Program-made: the position numbers and the translations under genes | Shown here: piece by piece, positions 13,101 to 27,300 of the stretch | Layout: the number at the start of each line of letters is the position of its first letter | How positions within the stretch are numbered: the first letter of the stretch is position 1 | Source of the DNA: Arbacia lixula | Taxonomy: Eukaryota > Echinodermata > Echinoidea > Arbacioida > Arbaciidae | Direction of reading: 5' to 3' | NCBI GenBank assembly: GCA_963669155.1 | Contig: OZ022589.1 | Span: forward strand, 7,948,641-8,012,640 | DNA length: 64,000 bases | Notes under the pieces: model-generated | The model's database searches: none | What the model saw: the letters and a program-made list of their open reading frames with translations, nothing else | What the model was told of the DNA's origin: nothing

Positions 13101-16100
13101 ATGGTGTCCGTGTTGTCCAAATCGTCCAGATCCGTCTCACAGAACACCCCGTTGCCAAGGACCGGCTCCTAAAAAAATACAAAACAAACGATCAGAGTAA
13201 AAGGCGTCATCAAACCGTCTCACCGGCACACACAGTTGCCAGCAATCTACTCCTAAACGAAGACACAAAACGAACAATTCTTCAAAGCGAAAGGTAAAGA
13301 CTAAAGATATAACAAGCTTACAAGTCATCGAGCCATTGAACTTTTTTTTTAAAAAAGATGTTCACCATGCAACCCTCGCAATTGTCAGCTCTACACTCTA
13401 CTTCCTTCTCCTTTATTATAACTCAGCTGTCCCTGAAACAGCTTGTTTCACAGCTTTTCACAACACAGCAAGCCAGCAGTCTTTCAGCGTAACGCATGGT
13501 ACACAGGGAAATATGTTTCTATTCAGACCGTTGTTGCAATATAATCAACATCTCACACTCGGAAGTTTACTACACATAGCCCTAAATTTAAATGCAATGA
13601 CTACATTGTTTTGAAATGAGATCCACATGGAGATTGAAGATATCAATAAGATTACAGGTTAAGGATATCAATACAATATGTTATTACAATAATTCAAATC
13701 TCTAGAGTACAGATGTATGAGATCTTTGATTCCTATCTGTTTCATTTCCTCTTTCTCCTCCTTCACTCCAATCCTTCTTTTCATTCCATAACTCTCATGC
13801 TTCATGTGGAGACCCCCCCCCCCCCCCACAAGAAGTTTGAAACATCTCAAAGAAACACAAAGACATCTTCTTCTCATTTCCCTTTCCATCTATCTCTCTG
13901 TGACATACTTACATCCACTCCTTTCTACCCATACCTCATCCCTTCGTTCCCAAGGATACTTCTCCCCAATCCCAAACCCATTTTAGACGGTGAACTTTGC
14001 CACATCTTGTCCTTACCCCCAGAGACATTCTTCTTCTCTTTTTCACTCATTTTTGCTCTGTCTGTCTGTCTCTCTCTCTCTCTCTGATCCCCATTTCACC
14101 ATACTGTATTTGTGTCCTCTTTCCCTTTCCTCATTCCCACCCTGGGAAAACCTCTCCCAACCTCAAACCTCCCATTTGTATCAAATCTATACAAACACAA
14201 GCGAGATGCCCTTTTCGCATTCCCTCCGTTTTCTTGTCCCCTTTTCTCTCTACCCTCCCCCTATAAAGCAAACATGCTTTATCTTGAAGAGTAAGGTTGG
14301 CTACATTACAAGAAACTGACAATGTGCCAATTTTGCAAGTCACAAGAAAAATGCAAGAGTCCTCTCTCTCTCATCCCCCTTTTCCTTTCACCCCCTCCCC
14401 CCCCCCCCCCCCCACCCCCAATCACCTTATAACCTAATCCATAAACCAAACCTGCTCCATCTTCAAGAGTAAAGTTGGCCGTATCATTCTAAAATAATGC
14501 CATCCTGATACTTGCAGAAGCATAATGACAAAACCCTTTTCCCCCTCCTCCTCCCCAACACCCCCCCCCCCCCCCCCGCCCCTCACCCTCTTCTCCTTAG
14601 ATTCCAGGACTCCAAACTGATCTTAAAGGGTATAAGGAATGAGGAAGAGGTACATGTAATGCATGCTGGCTGCATCATCAGAAAACAGGTAAAATCTTCT
14701 TTGCTCCTCGCCTCTCCCTGCATCACCGTCTCTCTCACCACCATGCCACATCCCTCAGTTTCATCATCTCATCATCTTCTCTCGATATGTCCCCCCCCCC
14801 TAACACCCACACCCCCTTCCCCCATGGGTCCTCCCCCAATCACGAACCCATCTTGAAGGGGCCAAGGAGGCCACATCTTGTCCAACTCTCCAGATAATGA
14901 CAAGACACCTTCTTCTTCAACCCCGTCTTGTCTCTGTCTTCACTCTCTATCCACCCTCTCTACCCACCTCTCGTCAACCTACTTTCATAGTTCACTGCTT
15001 AACAAACAACAAATCCCCCCCCCCCCCGCAATATTTTTTTAATATATATTCAAGTATTTATTAAGGTGAATCAATAAAAATCACAATATATACAAATGAT
15101 TTGCAAGATTAAAACTCATGCATATACACTGATGTAAGTCCTATTCACACTTGGTTTTCAGACAGTAAATCTCTGTAAATCTGCATGAAAACAGACAAAA
15201 GACATACTCCCCCATGTACTAGGTGTTATTTTCAACGAACAAAAAATTACTTCCTTTGGCTTCATGTGCATTATTCCAGATTGGTTCAAGTTATACCGGG
15301 TAACATATTTTTCATAATTTTACAAAGGTGTCATTTACAGTTCCTAGTATGTAGCAGAAATGTTTTTGACAGCAAAATGGCTCCAACCAAAATATCATCA
15401 CAATGCGGGGGTACCCATTCTTGCATCAGTATTAAACAATCAAATCCTACTCATACTTTGTACAATGTACATAATCTGACGTTTCTAAGCCAAACTGACG
15501 AAAATAGTCTAGTACTCATGCATGTTAACTAGTCACGTCTTCAATTCTCCTTTTTTTCTCTGGCTAGCTGGCATTACGTATATGAAAATGTACATGCATG
15601 TTGGATCACCACAACATACCAAATGGCGAGCTTAATAATAAACCCAATAATTAAAGGTTTATTAGGACTGTATATACATTATATTATGTTTGCATTATTC
15701 GTAAGTTTCTGTGGATAAATTTTGATGAGGCCTATCATATTTTCATAATGATCACAGACAGATGCTGTGAACACAAGCTCGCCGCGTTCACGGCTCCAAC
15801 TCTATTCATGGATGCGTTATATCGATTTTAGGGACAGCGTTTAATTGTGACGCTTAGGAGATAGCATAACAATCACTGGAGGTTGACTGCCACATTTTTG
15901 ACAACTTTGCTATTTTTATTACCAAGCTTTTTTTGTATGATTGGTATGAAGGTAGCCATTGGCATGTTCCCATATTCTCTGGCAGAGCTGAATGAGGTAT
16001 TTATTCAGCAGACAATCAATATTTAGATTGGACAACTTAACTTCTATTATCCTATTACAGTGAAACCTGTCTATAGTGGCCACCCAAGGGAAAAACAAAT

Positions 16101-17156
16101 TGTAGCCTTTATAGACAGGTGGCTGCTATAGCCAGGTTCGTTAACACATGATCTCTCTCCGGGGGAATCATTTTAGTGGCCACTATAGGCAGGTTGGCTG
16201 CTATGGACAGGTGGCCACTAAGACAGGTTTGACTGTAGTTTTATCTGCATTTTCATCTTTTTACTAGCTTGCCATTGTCTCATTGTATTCATTGGCTACA
16301 TACACTACAGCTCAAAGGAATTGGCATGGGGAAAGGGAAAGGAAAAAAGCCACAGTTTTAAATCGCGGTATATTTTGTTCAGTTCAGCATGAAACGTGCT
16401 TTTTAGGCTAAAGCATCGTGTTTCATGCTGACCTGGACAAAATATACCACAGTTTAAAACTGTGGCTCCTTCCGTTCTTCCCTTTCAATTTCCATTTGCC
16501 AATTCCTTTGAGCTGTAGTGTACAATTCCAATGCATCTTTATGAGTTGTGGATCAATGAAAACAGTGTTAGTTTTGATTAGAGAAAAGAGAAAAAAAAGT
16601 TATTTTGCTTACATTCAATATGTAACTGTTGACATAACATTAGATACAGTAAAACACCAGTTTTCCACACTCTCTCTCTCTCTCTCTCTCTGCTCTTTCT
16701 TTTTCAATTCTAACCCATTGTAGGCAAAACAAATGACTGATTAATTAGATTTGTGTGTATTACTTGAGCACATCTGCATCAATGGTCCATAAAGATTTAA
16801 CTGCACTATCGGCGTGTCCATGCAAAATATTCATCGTCTAGCTATACCATAATGGTATATCCACACCTGTTTTGGTATACCTAGATCCTGTGTGCGGACA
16901 CTGACTAATGATATGTCGTATAACCAGGTGGAGCTTAACCTGACCACTCGCGCAAAAGAACCCAATCAACTCAAACTGGAGCGCGCTCTCCAAAGACAGG
17001 CAGGACCCTGTTTGCATTACGATGATTCTTTATCGAGTTCCGGCATCGATTTTTTTGTGTCTGAACACCCTGTTCACTATACAATGATTCTTTATACGAC
17101 TTATAGCCATAATGTTTCGGCATAGCTACATGTACATGTGCATACAATGATTGTGT

Positions 17157-17201
<45 letters not shown>

Positions 17202-18209
17202 TGTGTGTGTTTGTGTGTGTGTGGACACAGAGTATTTCTGGACTAATCATGCCTGAGGTGTGTGTGCAACTGCTTGAGTCAAGTCAGGAGAAGTCTGTCC
17301 AATCTGACATGAAACCAACCTCATTGAAGTCAGCACCTGCACAGCTGACATTCTCATGATTCGCAAATGAGTACATTTGTGTACTGTGAGACTAGCCTCT
17401 TTCAACTTTATTTGACTGCTCTTCTTAATTTTTCCAAAATTTCCTTTGTTTTTTCTCTTCCTACTTATAGTGCAGTATGTTCCTTCAGTTTCTTTTTCAT
17501 TTCTCTTCCTTCTCCTTCCTTTTCCTCAACTTCTCTTCTCTTTTTTCATTCTCAATCTCTTTCACCTTGAACTTGATACATGCCGGGATGAAGATGAAGA
17601 CGCTAATGAAGATGCTCCGAGCTAGCTCCATCTAGCCCAAGATTTTCTTGGGAAATTTTCTCGACCAAATAGCGAGCTATTTTGCATGATCTGGCTGATG
17701 AAGATGCAAATAGCTAGCTATTTCGTGATCTGGCTAGCTAACCCGATCAGAACAAGCTCGCTATTTCGCCCACATCGCTCTAATGAAGACACCCCTTCTG
17801 TCTCTCTCTCCCAGATAAAACCATCCAACAACGTTCATCACTCAACACAATTTCATGATAGAACATGAGCAGTTATGCTCACTTGAGCATATTTTTGAAT
17901 TATTCTTCCAAGCCCACTCTTGCAAAACCACTTTTTTCCTCACACACATACCCCATCCCTCAATCCCTTGGACTGTTCTCTTTCTCTCTCCTCTCCATTC
18001 TCTCCTGCCCACTTTTTCTCCTTCCCACTATCACTCTGCCACTAATTAACCCCCTTCCCACTCTTTTGAACTCTCCCTCTCTCTCTCTCTATCCCTTTCT
18101 TACGGTTTCTCTCTATCCCTTTCTTACGGTTTCTCTCTCTCTCCTCTTCCCTCTCTCTCACTCACTCACTCACTCACTCACTCACTCACTCACCCACTCA
18201 CTCACTCAC

Positions 18210-18245
<36 letters not shown>

Positions 18246-18275
18246 TCTCTCTCTCTCTTTTTCACTCTCTCTCTT

Positions 18276-18307
<32 letters not shown>

Positions 18308-21300
18308 TGACACACACACACACACAGTACACACAAATAATGCTCAACAAATATCCAAATGCAATTACATGGTCTAATACATCAACACAACAATGAAATC
18401 ATTTCCCAAACCACAAGCTCTCCAATACTCCTAATGAGAAACAAATTTAGGGCAGCAAGACTCGTGCTGTTTTCAATTTTCATAAACCAGGACTGACACC
18501 CTCTACAATAAACACCATTGTGAGGGTAAAGGCATGGGCCTCTTGGTTCAAATATTGATAAAAAAAAGTGTACTTCATGGCTTGCAAAGAAGTAAAACTG
18601 GTACCCGTCATTCTGAACTCTCACCGCAAAACCACATGTTTTTTTTTTTAAATATTAATGAACAAAGGAGGGGTTTCTTTCCTTTAAATTCAGAGGGATG
18701 AAAAACAGCAAGCAGTGGTTAGGTGGTTGCTGAGTGATGGTGATTGTGCTATGATTAATATTCTCATAACCAGAGAGGAAGGGGGAGGGGGACATGGTGT
18801 CAAGATAAATACATGTACCATATTACCCTATTTACATTAGGTTTTCTTAGCCCCACACTTTTCTTAGCCCCATATATATATAATCCTGTAGTATTCTTTG
18901 AGGCATTTTACTCTGGCATTCTTAGCCCCATGCTATTTGGCATGCATAGGAGTACTTAAGGTGTTTTGTATTTTTGAGCTATTGTACATCTATACCTGAC
19001 AGGGGCTAAAATCTCCCAGATCCCCCACAATTGTTGTCATCAATACAATTATACATTATACACAGATCCTTCAGAATGGCAATACTAGACACCCCCCCCC
19101 CCCCCACCCCCATGCTCCCTACCTCCCTTCCATCTCAGCATGAGAAATAAGTCACATTGATTCTTGAATAGAGTCCAAGGTGGGTTTTTTTTATCTTGGA
19201 TATACTGCGCACATACTGTACATATACCATGCAATGCCATGCAGCAACATGCAATGGAATTGCAACATTAATTCCACCGTCAGAATAGTGTACACTACAT
19301 TATCATAATACAATGCCCCCTCCCCCCCCCCATCCCGTTTAACTCCCTCCTTCCCATCCCTTCTAACTCCCCCCCCCCCCCCCCCCCCCATCCTCAGCCT
19401 CTCCCATTCTGGTCCAACCCTCTCTTATCTTCTCATCCTCTACTTCCCCCTGTCTCAAGATAGGTGGATCAAGAGTCTTCACACAAACAGCCAGGAGCTA
19501 TTGATCTCGTAAAGTCAAGAGAGGACATATATGTGTTATGTCTGGATGCTTGAGGTTTGATGAAGATCCCACAAAATCTTTCAGGCAGTATATGTATATT
19601 GCTCTTTTACAAAGGTGCTAAAACTTAACATGGATCAGTAGAATATCCTGGCCATTACATGTATGAAATCTCAGTGTCATAGCTTTACAAACCTTCTTAG
19701 GAAAAGTGAAAACTGAGCTACCATTGTTTGATTCAAATCATTACGTAACCCCTGGAAATAAAATCACAATTCTCCCTATAGCATATAGCCGACATCAAGC
19801 GATATCACCTCACAATACCAATATCTGATCGACTGCTCTTGGGACGTATACTTCCGGTAAGAGATTGGTACGTATTCAATTCACGCAATAACGCACAGAA
19901 TCTGTCATTTTGACCCTCTTAAACCTCATAATATTAAAATGGAAGGGTTGTTACATGGACAAAGGACTTGGAAAAAAATACCACCGATCACTCACGTTGA
20001 TGTTTTTGCCTACCTCAACATTGATTGTGGATGGACTAATGAAAGAATGACAGACACAAGCAGGACGATGGCTATAGAATGTTTGTGAACCGGAAGTTCA
20101 TATCCCAAGAATTAAAGGTAAAAACATTAGAGCACCACACGCGTTCAAATTCGGAGGGCTATATGCGATAGATAGAATTGTTTTGCCAAACCAAGTTTTT
20201 CTTTATCAGACTGCTAATGTGAATACGCTACCATCATAGCTCTTCATAAAGCAGAGCGACACAGGAGGTGCGTCTTCATTAGCCCGATGTGGGCGAAATA
20301 GCGAGCTTGTTCTGATCGGGTTAGCTAGCCAGATCACGAAATTGCTAGCTATTTGCGTCTTCATTAGCCAGATCAGGCAAAATATATAGCTCGCTATTTG
20401 GTCGAGAAAATTTCCCAAGAAATCTTGGGCTAGATGGAGCTAGCACGGAGCGTCTTCATTAGCCTGAAAATTTCTTGATCCCGGCATGCATTAGCACCCA
20501 CGAGGCATTGTTTACGTAATAAGTTTTTATACATGCGTGAATGCGAGCTCACAACCGAAGCCAGGTGGCCGTGGCCTATTCCCGTCGCACACTGCTGGTA
20601 TGTGTGAAACTCAGGATAATTTATGCATCTCGAGTTTCGAGCTTACGTATCCCGAGTTTCGAGCTAATGAAGACGCGATTGCAACTTCAGGCTAGTTCCC
20701 CGGATCAGCAAAATAGCTCACTATTTCATCTGATCGGGCTTATGAAGACGCACCTAGGCTGTCTATGGTTGAAGACAATATCTTGGCAGCATCTTGTGAT
20801 TTCCTGCAACATTCCTCAAAGCTAGGATGTCAACAATTCATCCCTGGGCACCTGGTGAGACACAGGGCCACATACCCAGGGTACTTCCCCTCAATCAAGG
20901 GGGTCCCTTGAGATTTTTGTCCAACTTGGCAAACTAGGTATTGGATAATTACAAAGATATGGCAAGTCATATCCTGAACATTGCACTTTTTGTGGTTCTG
21001 AAAATTTCTGCAACGCATGATGCTTTAGCTTCTGAAGGATACAAAAAAGTTCTCTGCCTTAACTTTTGAGCCCCAAATCTTACTTGGAGGTGGAGAAGGC
21101 TAAATTTGAACCTACACGTGGGCAATTCCACAGGTTTGGTTTAGTTTTGAGGGTTTGGTTTGGTTTGAGTAACCAAAGCTTCTTTATTTGATTGAAAAAG
21201 AAGTTTCTGTGGTGAGGATATGATTGCTTGTCATGGAAAGGTGGACTGTTTGCTTCCTAAATAATTCTTTACATAATTTCTGCAAAACTATAACAGAATA

Positions 21301-24300
21301 TAAAATAAAGAAGCTTTGGTTACCCACATTACATGACTTTAACCAAACCTGTGGAATCATCATGTTTCATGCTGAACTGGACAAAATATACCGCAGTTTA
21401 AAACTGTGGTTCCTTTCCCTTTCCCCGTGCCAAATCCTTTGAGCTGTAGCGTACATGTATTAACAACATTGACGGCTACCACTTATCCTCATTACAGTAC
21501 ATGAACTACTACAGTACACATACAAGTGGCAGTCAGTAGTTTGATGAAGCAATTTGATCACGGTTGAAAACGATCCGCACATGGCGTCTCTGTATCACAC
21601 AGGTCATGTAGATCATACAACTAATTGACAGGGAGCTGTTAATTAATATGGTTGAGCACCACTTAATAAAGGAAACACTTCGTTAACAACTTGCTTGTAC
21701 CATAATTACACAGACTGCAATACGTTGTGTGTTAGGTAAAGGCCTGGGGCCATATTCATGAACCCTTACTCACAGCGTGTCAACACAGAGAAAATTTTAT
21801 ACCGAAAATTTTTATACAGCAGAGTACATCAAAAGGGTTGCCAAACAAATAAATCAACATACATGTACAACTCTCTCGAACCACACATGTAAAATGTAAA
21901 CTTGCCGAGGGAACACGCAATCCATACTTAATTGATTGCATTTCAACTCTGAATTTCACCCTATTATTCACAGGGCAAATACATCCCAATTTTTGTACAC
22001 ATGGGAGAACCAGTATGTCAGGTGTTTGATTGAAAACAACCCATGAAAGGTCACAACGCAATTCCCAAATTGAAATGGAGACTTTTGCCGCCGGCTATCG
22101 CTTGCACCAAATCAAGTAAAGAATTGTCTCCTACCCTCCTTTCTGTGCGGCGCAAAATCCCACAATGGAGAGATAACTATCATTTCTCCCAATGAAAATA
22201 TTAGAGTTGAGCCACAAAATTAGGTCTTTCAATTTCATGAGATATTAAACTGATAAGTATTATTATCAAATGAGACAGGGGTGCATGGAATGATATGCTA
22301 TAAACCACCGCAATGTGCTTAAAAGTACAAGAGTCGATTACAGTCATTTGTACTTCATTTGCCAACAAATGAAGATCCATTTCCTCTCACTAGCATCTCA
22401 ATGAAATTTTAAATGCCTTGAGTTTAAAGGAATTTTAAAGACATAGCTTCACTATGCACAATATAACATCTTCTTTAAAATGGAATGCACGATTCAGATC
22501 TATAAGTCAAGGGATAAGAGGGAGTACAGTTCAATCCAGTTTAGATAATTTTTTCAACATGACATTCAATTCTATAATCAGGGATTTCTTATGGAAATCA
22601 AGACTTGTTGGTACAAATATGGTCAATTTGCAAGTATGTTTTTTGTGGAAATCTGGACACAAATGTATGCTTTTAAAAATAGTTTTTGTTGGCCAAAAAA
22701 GGTATGCTCATACAACAGTCTTCATGCTACATGAATTAATATTGGCAAAATCCCTGTACTACATAGAATGTGACAATCTGAGTGTACATTCATGATGTTC
22801 AGCACATTGTCTCAGACTTCCTAGTCATTCAGAGGGTTAGCCTAACGTTCAGGCTGTAGGACCTTTATAATCCAAACTCTTAAAATAGGGATCTGGCTGC
22901 AGTACACTAATCATTCCAAGATTCTCCTCCAGCTTACCCAGATGGACTGGGACAGACTGAGAAAAGAGGAGAATAATAAAGTGACGGGTCCTACGAATAT
23001 TAGAATCTATTTTCCATTTAGATCAGAAATGTCAAACAGCCTGAAAGCAAGGCAATTAGGTGGTAGACCATTGCCTCTCTTTAGAAATGATGCAAAAGCT
23101 GAGTTCACTTACCTCCGCGGCTCGGCCCTGAATTTTGTCAGCATGTTCGGGGTATTTCCTCTTGAGGTAATCCATAATGAGAGGGGTTTCTCTCACCGTA
23201 TGAGGAGAATGCTCCTGCCACGTCAAGGGGAGAGATGAACCAATGTTATTTCACCCGGCATACCGACAGACTGACTGACAGACAGACAAACCAACACACA
23301 CACACTTAATGCAGGCCTACACCAGAGTTGATGAGCGAGAGAGGGATTACATGAGAGATGAACCGGTTATGACAAACACACATACATACACACATCCCAA
23401 CCCCGAACAGACATATACACACATACAAACATGTACATGTAATCTTCTTTCTCTTTTCCTATTCTCCCCTTTCTCTTCATTAAGGTTTATTTTGTATGCT
23501 TTTTTTTTTGGTATGTCTTTATGTATGTTTAAGTTATGCAGTTAACTGTAACCTTTGAGATTATATGTGTTATGGGACCATACCAACAAGCCTGCGTGCT
23601 CATTTTGGTTCCCCCACAAACATGCAAATTTACATCATTATGCAGCTTTTTAAATCATGTTTTTGGAATAAATAAATTGAAAGTTACATACAGAATAGTG
23701 GAGTTGGAGATACTCTACTCTCACCCTCTCCACATATTTGTCTTCTTTCTTTATTTCTTTCTATTTCTCACTTGCTCTTTGAGCAGTTTTTCTCAGCACT
23801 TTCCCCGAAAGATTCACCCAACAGTCCTTTAAAAGACAGGGAGGGTGTCACATCTGCAAAAGTCATGAAACTCTGCAGGATAACGTGTATGAAATCTCAC
23901 AAACATTTTCAGGAAAAAAGTGAAAAACTGTCCTTGTCTACATTTGAAACGCATCGACCATAGTCTACAGTCATAATTGTATTGTCCCAGACAGTATGCA
24001 ATGAGGGCATTGCTCCCATTGAACGCATGCACGGTGGAGTGGACCATAGCGCACAGCGGTTTCCTGTCTCTACTCTATAGGTTTCGGACGACCCACTCAA
24101 AACCTCCTCAAAATCTAGTGATCGCTTCAATTTCGTCAGTCAGTTTCCAGGTCTATCATTGGGAGGGAAGCTGTGATAAAGTATATTCTTCCATTCTCCA
24201 AGGTTTTTAGAAAATGTTATTTAATTGACTTGCAAAAGGGACACCCTTGACAGAAAATGATGAAAAAGGAATTCAGATTGGAAGAACCTACCGGTGGGAT

Positions 24301-27300
24301 TAGTGTCAAGTTCTCTAAGTCCTCTGCATTCTCAAACCCCACCAGCGTGTGTCGCTTGCTGAACGCCTCTCGCTTGAGGTTGCGTCTTCGGAAAGCCTGG
24401 CTGGCTGCGGCGGTCTCTGCGTCACCACCGGAGAGAGACGAGAGACTAGTGGTGTAGTCCTGGTTTACCCTCAAACCTCCTTTCTTCCCTGCAAGACACA
24501 AAGAAACAAATGAACATATTATGAGCCGAAGTCATAGGAAAACACTAGCTTCTAGTTGTATGTGCATCATTCTGAAAAGCCTAGTTTATCAATACAGTGA
24601 AACCTGTCTAGAGTGGCCACCTAAGGCAAAAAAAAATTATGGCCTTTACAGACAGGTGGCTGCTATAGACAGGTTCTTTAACACATAATCTCTCTCCGGG
24701 GGAATTATTTTAGTGGCCACTATAGACAGGTAGGCTGCTATAGACAGGTGGCCGCTAAGACAGGTTTGACTGTATACATACACAGTATATCTAATTGCAA
24801 ACACATATGATTCATAAAAGAAAAATATATGAGGTTGCGATGGCGCTGAAAATGTTAAAGTAAACACAAAGAAATGAATGAAGACGCCAGAGAAGAAAAG
24901 TAGTTCAATATTTCGGTCTAAAAGTAAATTTAAAAGTATTTCAAATTACATGTACAACATGTACATACCGTACATGTATAGCTTGGTTTCCAGGCTGTTG
25001 GATTTTTCTAAACTTAACTGTTCAATTAAGGGGTCTGGCTGCAGTAGACTAATCATTCTCCAATTCCTCTGAAGCTCTGAGAAAAGAGGCACAGTACATA
25101 GACATGTACAAGTACAGTGACTAGTCTTAGAGTACTAGACCCTCTTTTTAAATTTTGGATTGTAAATATCCAACAGCTTGAGGCTAGGCTAATATAATGA
25201 AGCGAGCCTTATTGACAAGAACCTGACTTGAGATTTTCCACATAAATGGTCTCTGAGCCCTCTAGCCATCCTTCTACGATCCAATTATATGTTTAACACG
25301 ATCCCTTATTGCCTCATTTAATTTCGCTGTCCACAAATTGCGGATTTATTATCTTTCAGTACTCGACAGTTACAACATGTGTGACAGTCAAATACATTTT
25401 GAATACAATAGTGTACATTGTAAATTATATTAATTATATTATTTACTGTACAATGTATCACTTTACTATTGCACAATGAGCAACATTCATCACACAAGCA
25501 TGTTTTCTCAATTTTCATTTTGATTCTATAATCAAAAGCAAACATTCTAGATGAACATGTCATTACATGTGTAGGGAAAATATTTGTTGTACAATGTAGG
25601 TCTTATTGATCTTTTCATGTACATTTGAAGAACGTGCAAACCTGGCAATGAGTCACATCACATGTGTGTCAGTACAAAGTGCAAACATATAGCTTGGCTT
25701 GGGTATTTTTAATCCAAACTATTTATTCAATAATGGGGTCAGGCTGCAGTAGCTTACATGTAATCACTCTCAATTTCTTTTCCGACTCCACGTACTAAGA
25801 AAAGTGGAAAATAATACAGCGACCACTCTTTTAAGTGCTAGACTCCATCGTTCAGTTAGGATTGAAAATACAAGCTACAGGAAGCAGAGCCATGCCAACA
25901 TATCTCCCACAAGGACGCGTACATGCATTTTACACGAGCAGAAAAAGAAACTTCTTTTATACTCTGTCAGGATTGCTCAATGTACCTGAAAATGAGTTAC
26001 ATGTAGCTGAATCGTAATGAGACAGGAACATGTAGCAAGAATAACGACTAACAATCGAGGGAAACTGCTAACCATGAATGGCAAGGTAGATTCAGCGACG
26101 CATGCTTTGAATGCGAAACGGTATGAATGCACGGTGCATACACAATTTAGCTGTGAAGTAATAAGAGGCTGCCAGCAGTGTTTACGCACACATAACGCAA
26201 CACAAATGAATTGATGGCTTCATTTGTCATGTGTTCAATGTGTTTAATTTGTACCAGGCAGCATACTGCATACAGGTAGATTATCATCAAAAGGTGAAAT
26301 ATACTTAACTAGCTTTTACATTTACCGTCAAACTTGTCTATAGTGGTCATAATGGTGAAAGTGGTGACTCTATAGTCGTCACTATAAACAGGTTGGCGTG
26401 CCATTTTACATATATTGCACTTCAATGTAGTAGCACATTTAACTTGCGTGTTTGCAGCATGAGTGAGGACACATGTTTAAGTTTGAAAACAGAAGAGGGG
26501 GTGAACACACATGTATGATAAGATCTAAGCAGTTTTCATGCGATCAGCTTTAAAGAGAGTTTTAGATGCCATCTGACCATTTGTCCAAAGTTGAAACCTA
26601 TCAGTAATCAAAATATACGAATCATTGGCACATAATGCGAGGATTCAAATTTGGCCAAAAATTGTTCAGGTGAATTAAAAATGTTGATGCTAAGAAATGA
26701 TAAATCATAAAGAATTATAATTTGAAGGATGCATCTTTATATGGACCATCTTAAAACTTTCCCGAACAATGTTGAGATGATTCTTTTGCATCTGAAGCAA
26801 CATTTTTATCTGAAAATATATTGAAAAGTGATAATATGAATAAAATGTCATGTACTCCCAAAACTTAATATACACGTACCCTGCAGCCCATGCAACACAT
26901 GATACACCTATCGTCTGGTACATTCACCTTGAATAAGTACCCTTCGCACAAATCACACATTTTCAAGACAGGTAGGTGGAGTTTTAGGCATACTGAAATG
27001 TCTAAAAATAGAGGAAAATAACAGTACAGTGTCTATGGATTACCAAGACCCTTATTCACATCTTTTCAAGACAGGGGTCGAGTTTAAGGCATACTGAAAT
27101 GTTTTTAAAAAGGGGGAAGTAACAGTTAATGGAGGACCATGACATTCAGCTGACAGTCAAGTTCAGTTTGGCCTCTGCTCTCCACATTTCATGTAGGGCA
27201 TTGCTATCCGTAGTGTAAACATACAAGAAATATGCTGGTAGTGATGAATGTACATTTTCTGATAAAAATCAGGGCATTTTGGCTGTGTTTTTTTCGTCAC

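Larger units (their letters stand above)
13169..23112. other. Large intron between exons 3 and 4, repeat-rich
   Basis: About 9.9 kb with no exon found. The 13.7-15.0 kb part is pyrimidine-rich on the plus strand with poly-C runs (about 13807, 14397, 14562, 15016). Farther right come hairpin and TIR elements (16056-16237, 16303-16520, 17577-17795, 19766-20181, 20266-20487, 21125-21451, 22838-23057), GT and CT/CTCA microsatellites and more poly-C (19092, 19371). Apparent ORFs in the CT tracts are low-complexity. Confidence 0.65.

Noticed and set aside
22942-23238. Plus-strand ORF beginning MDWDRLRKEENN
   Set aside because: It crosses a family B transposon and the antisense of exon 3; no recognisable domain.
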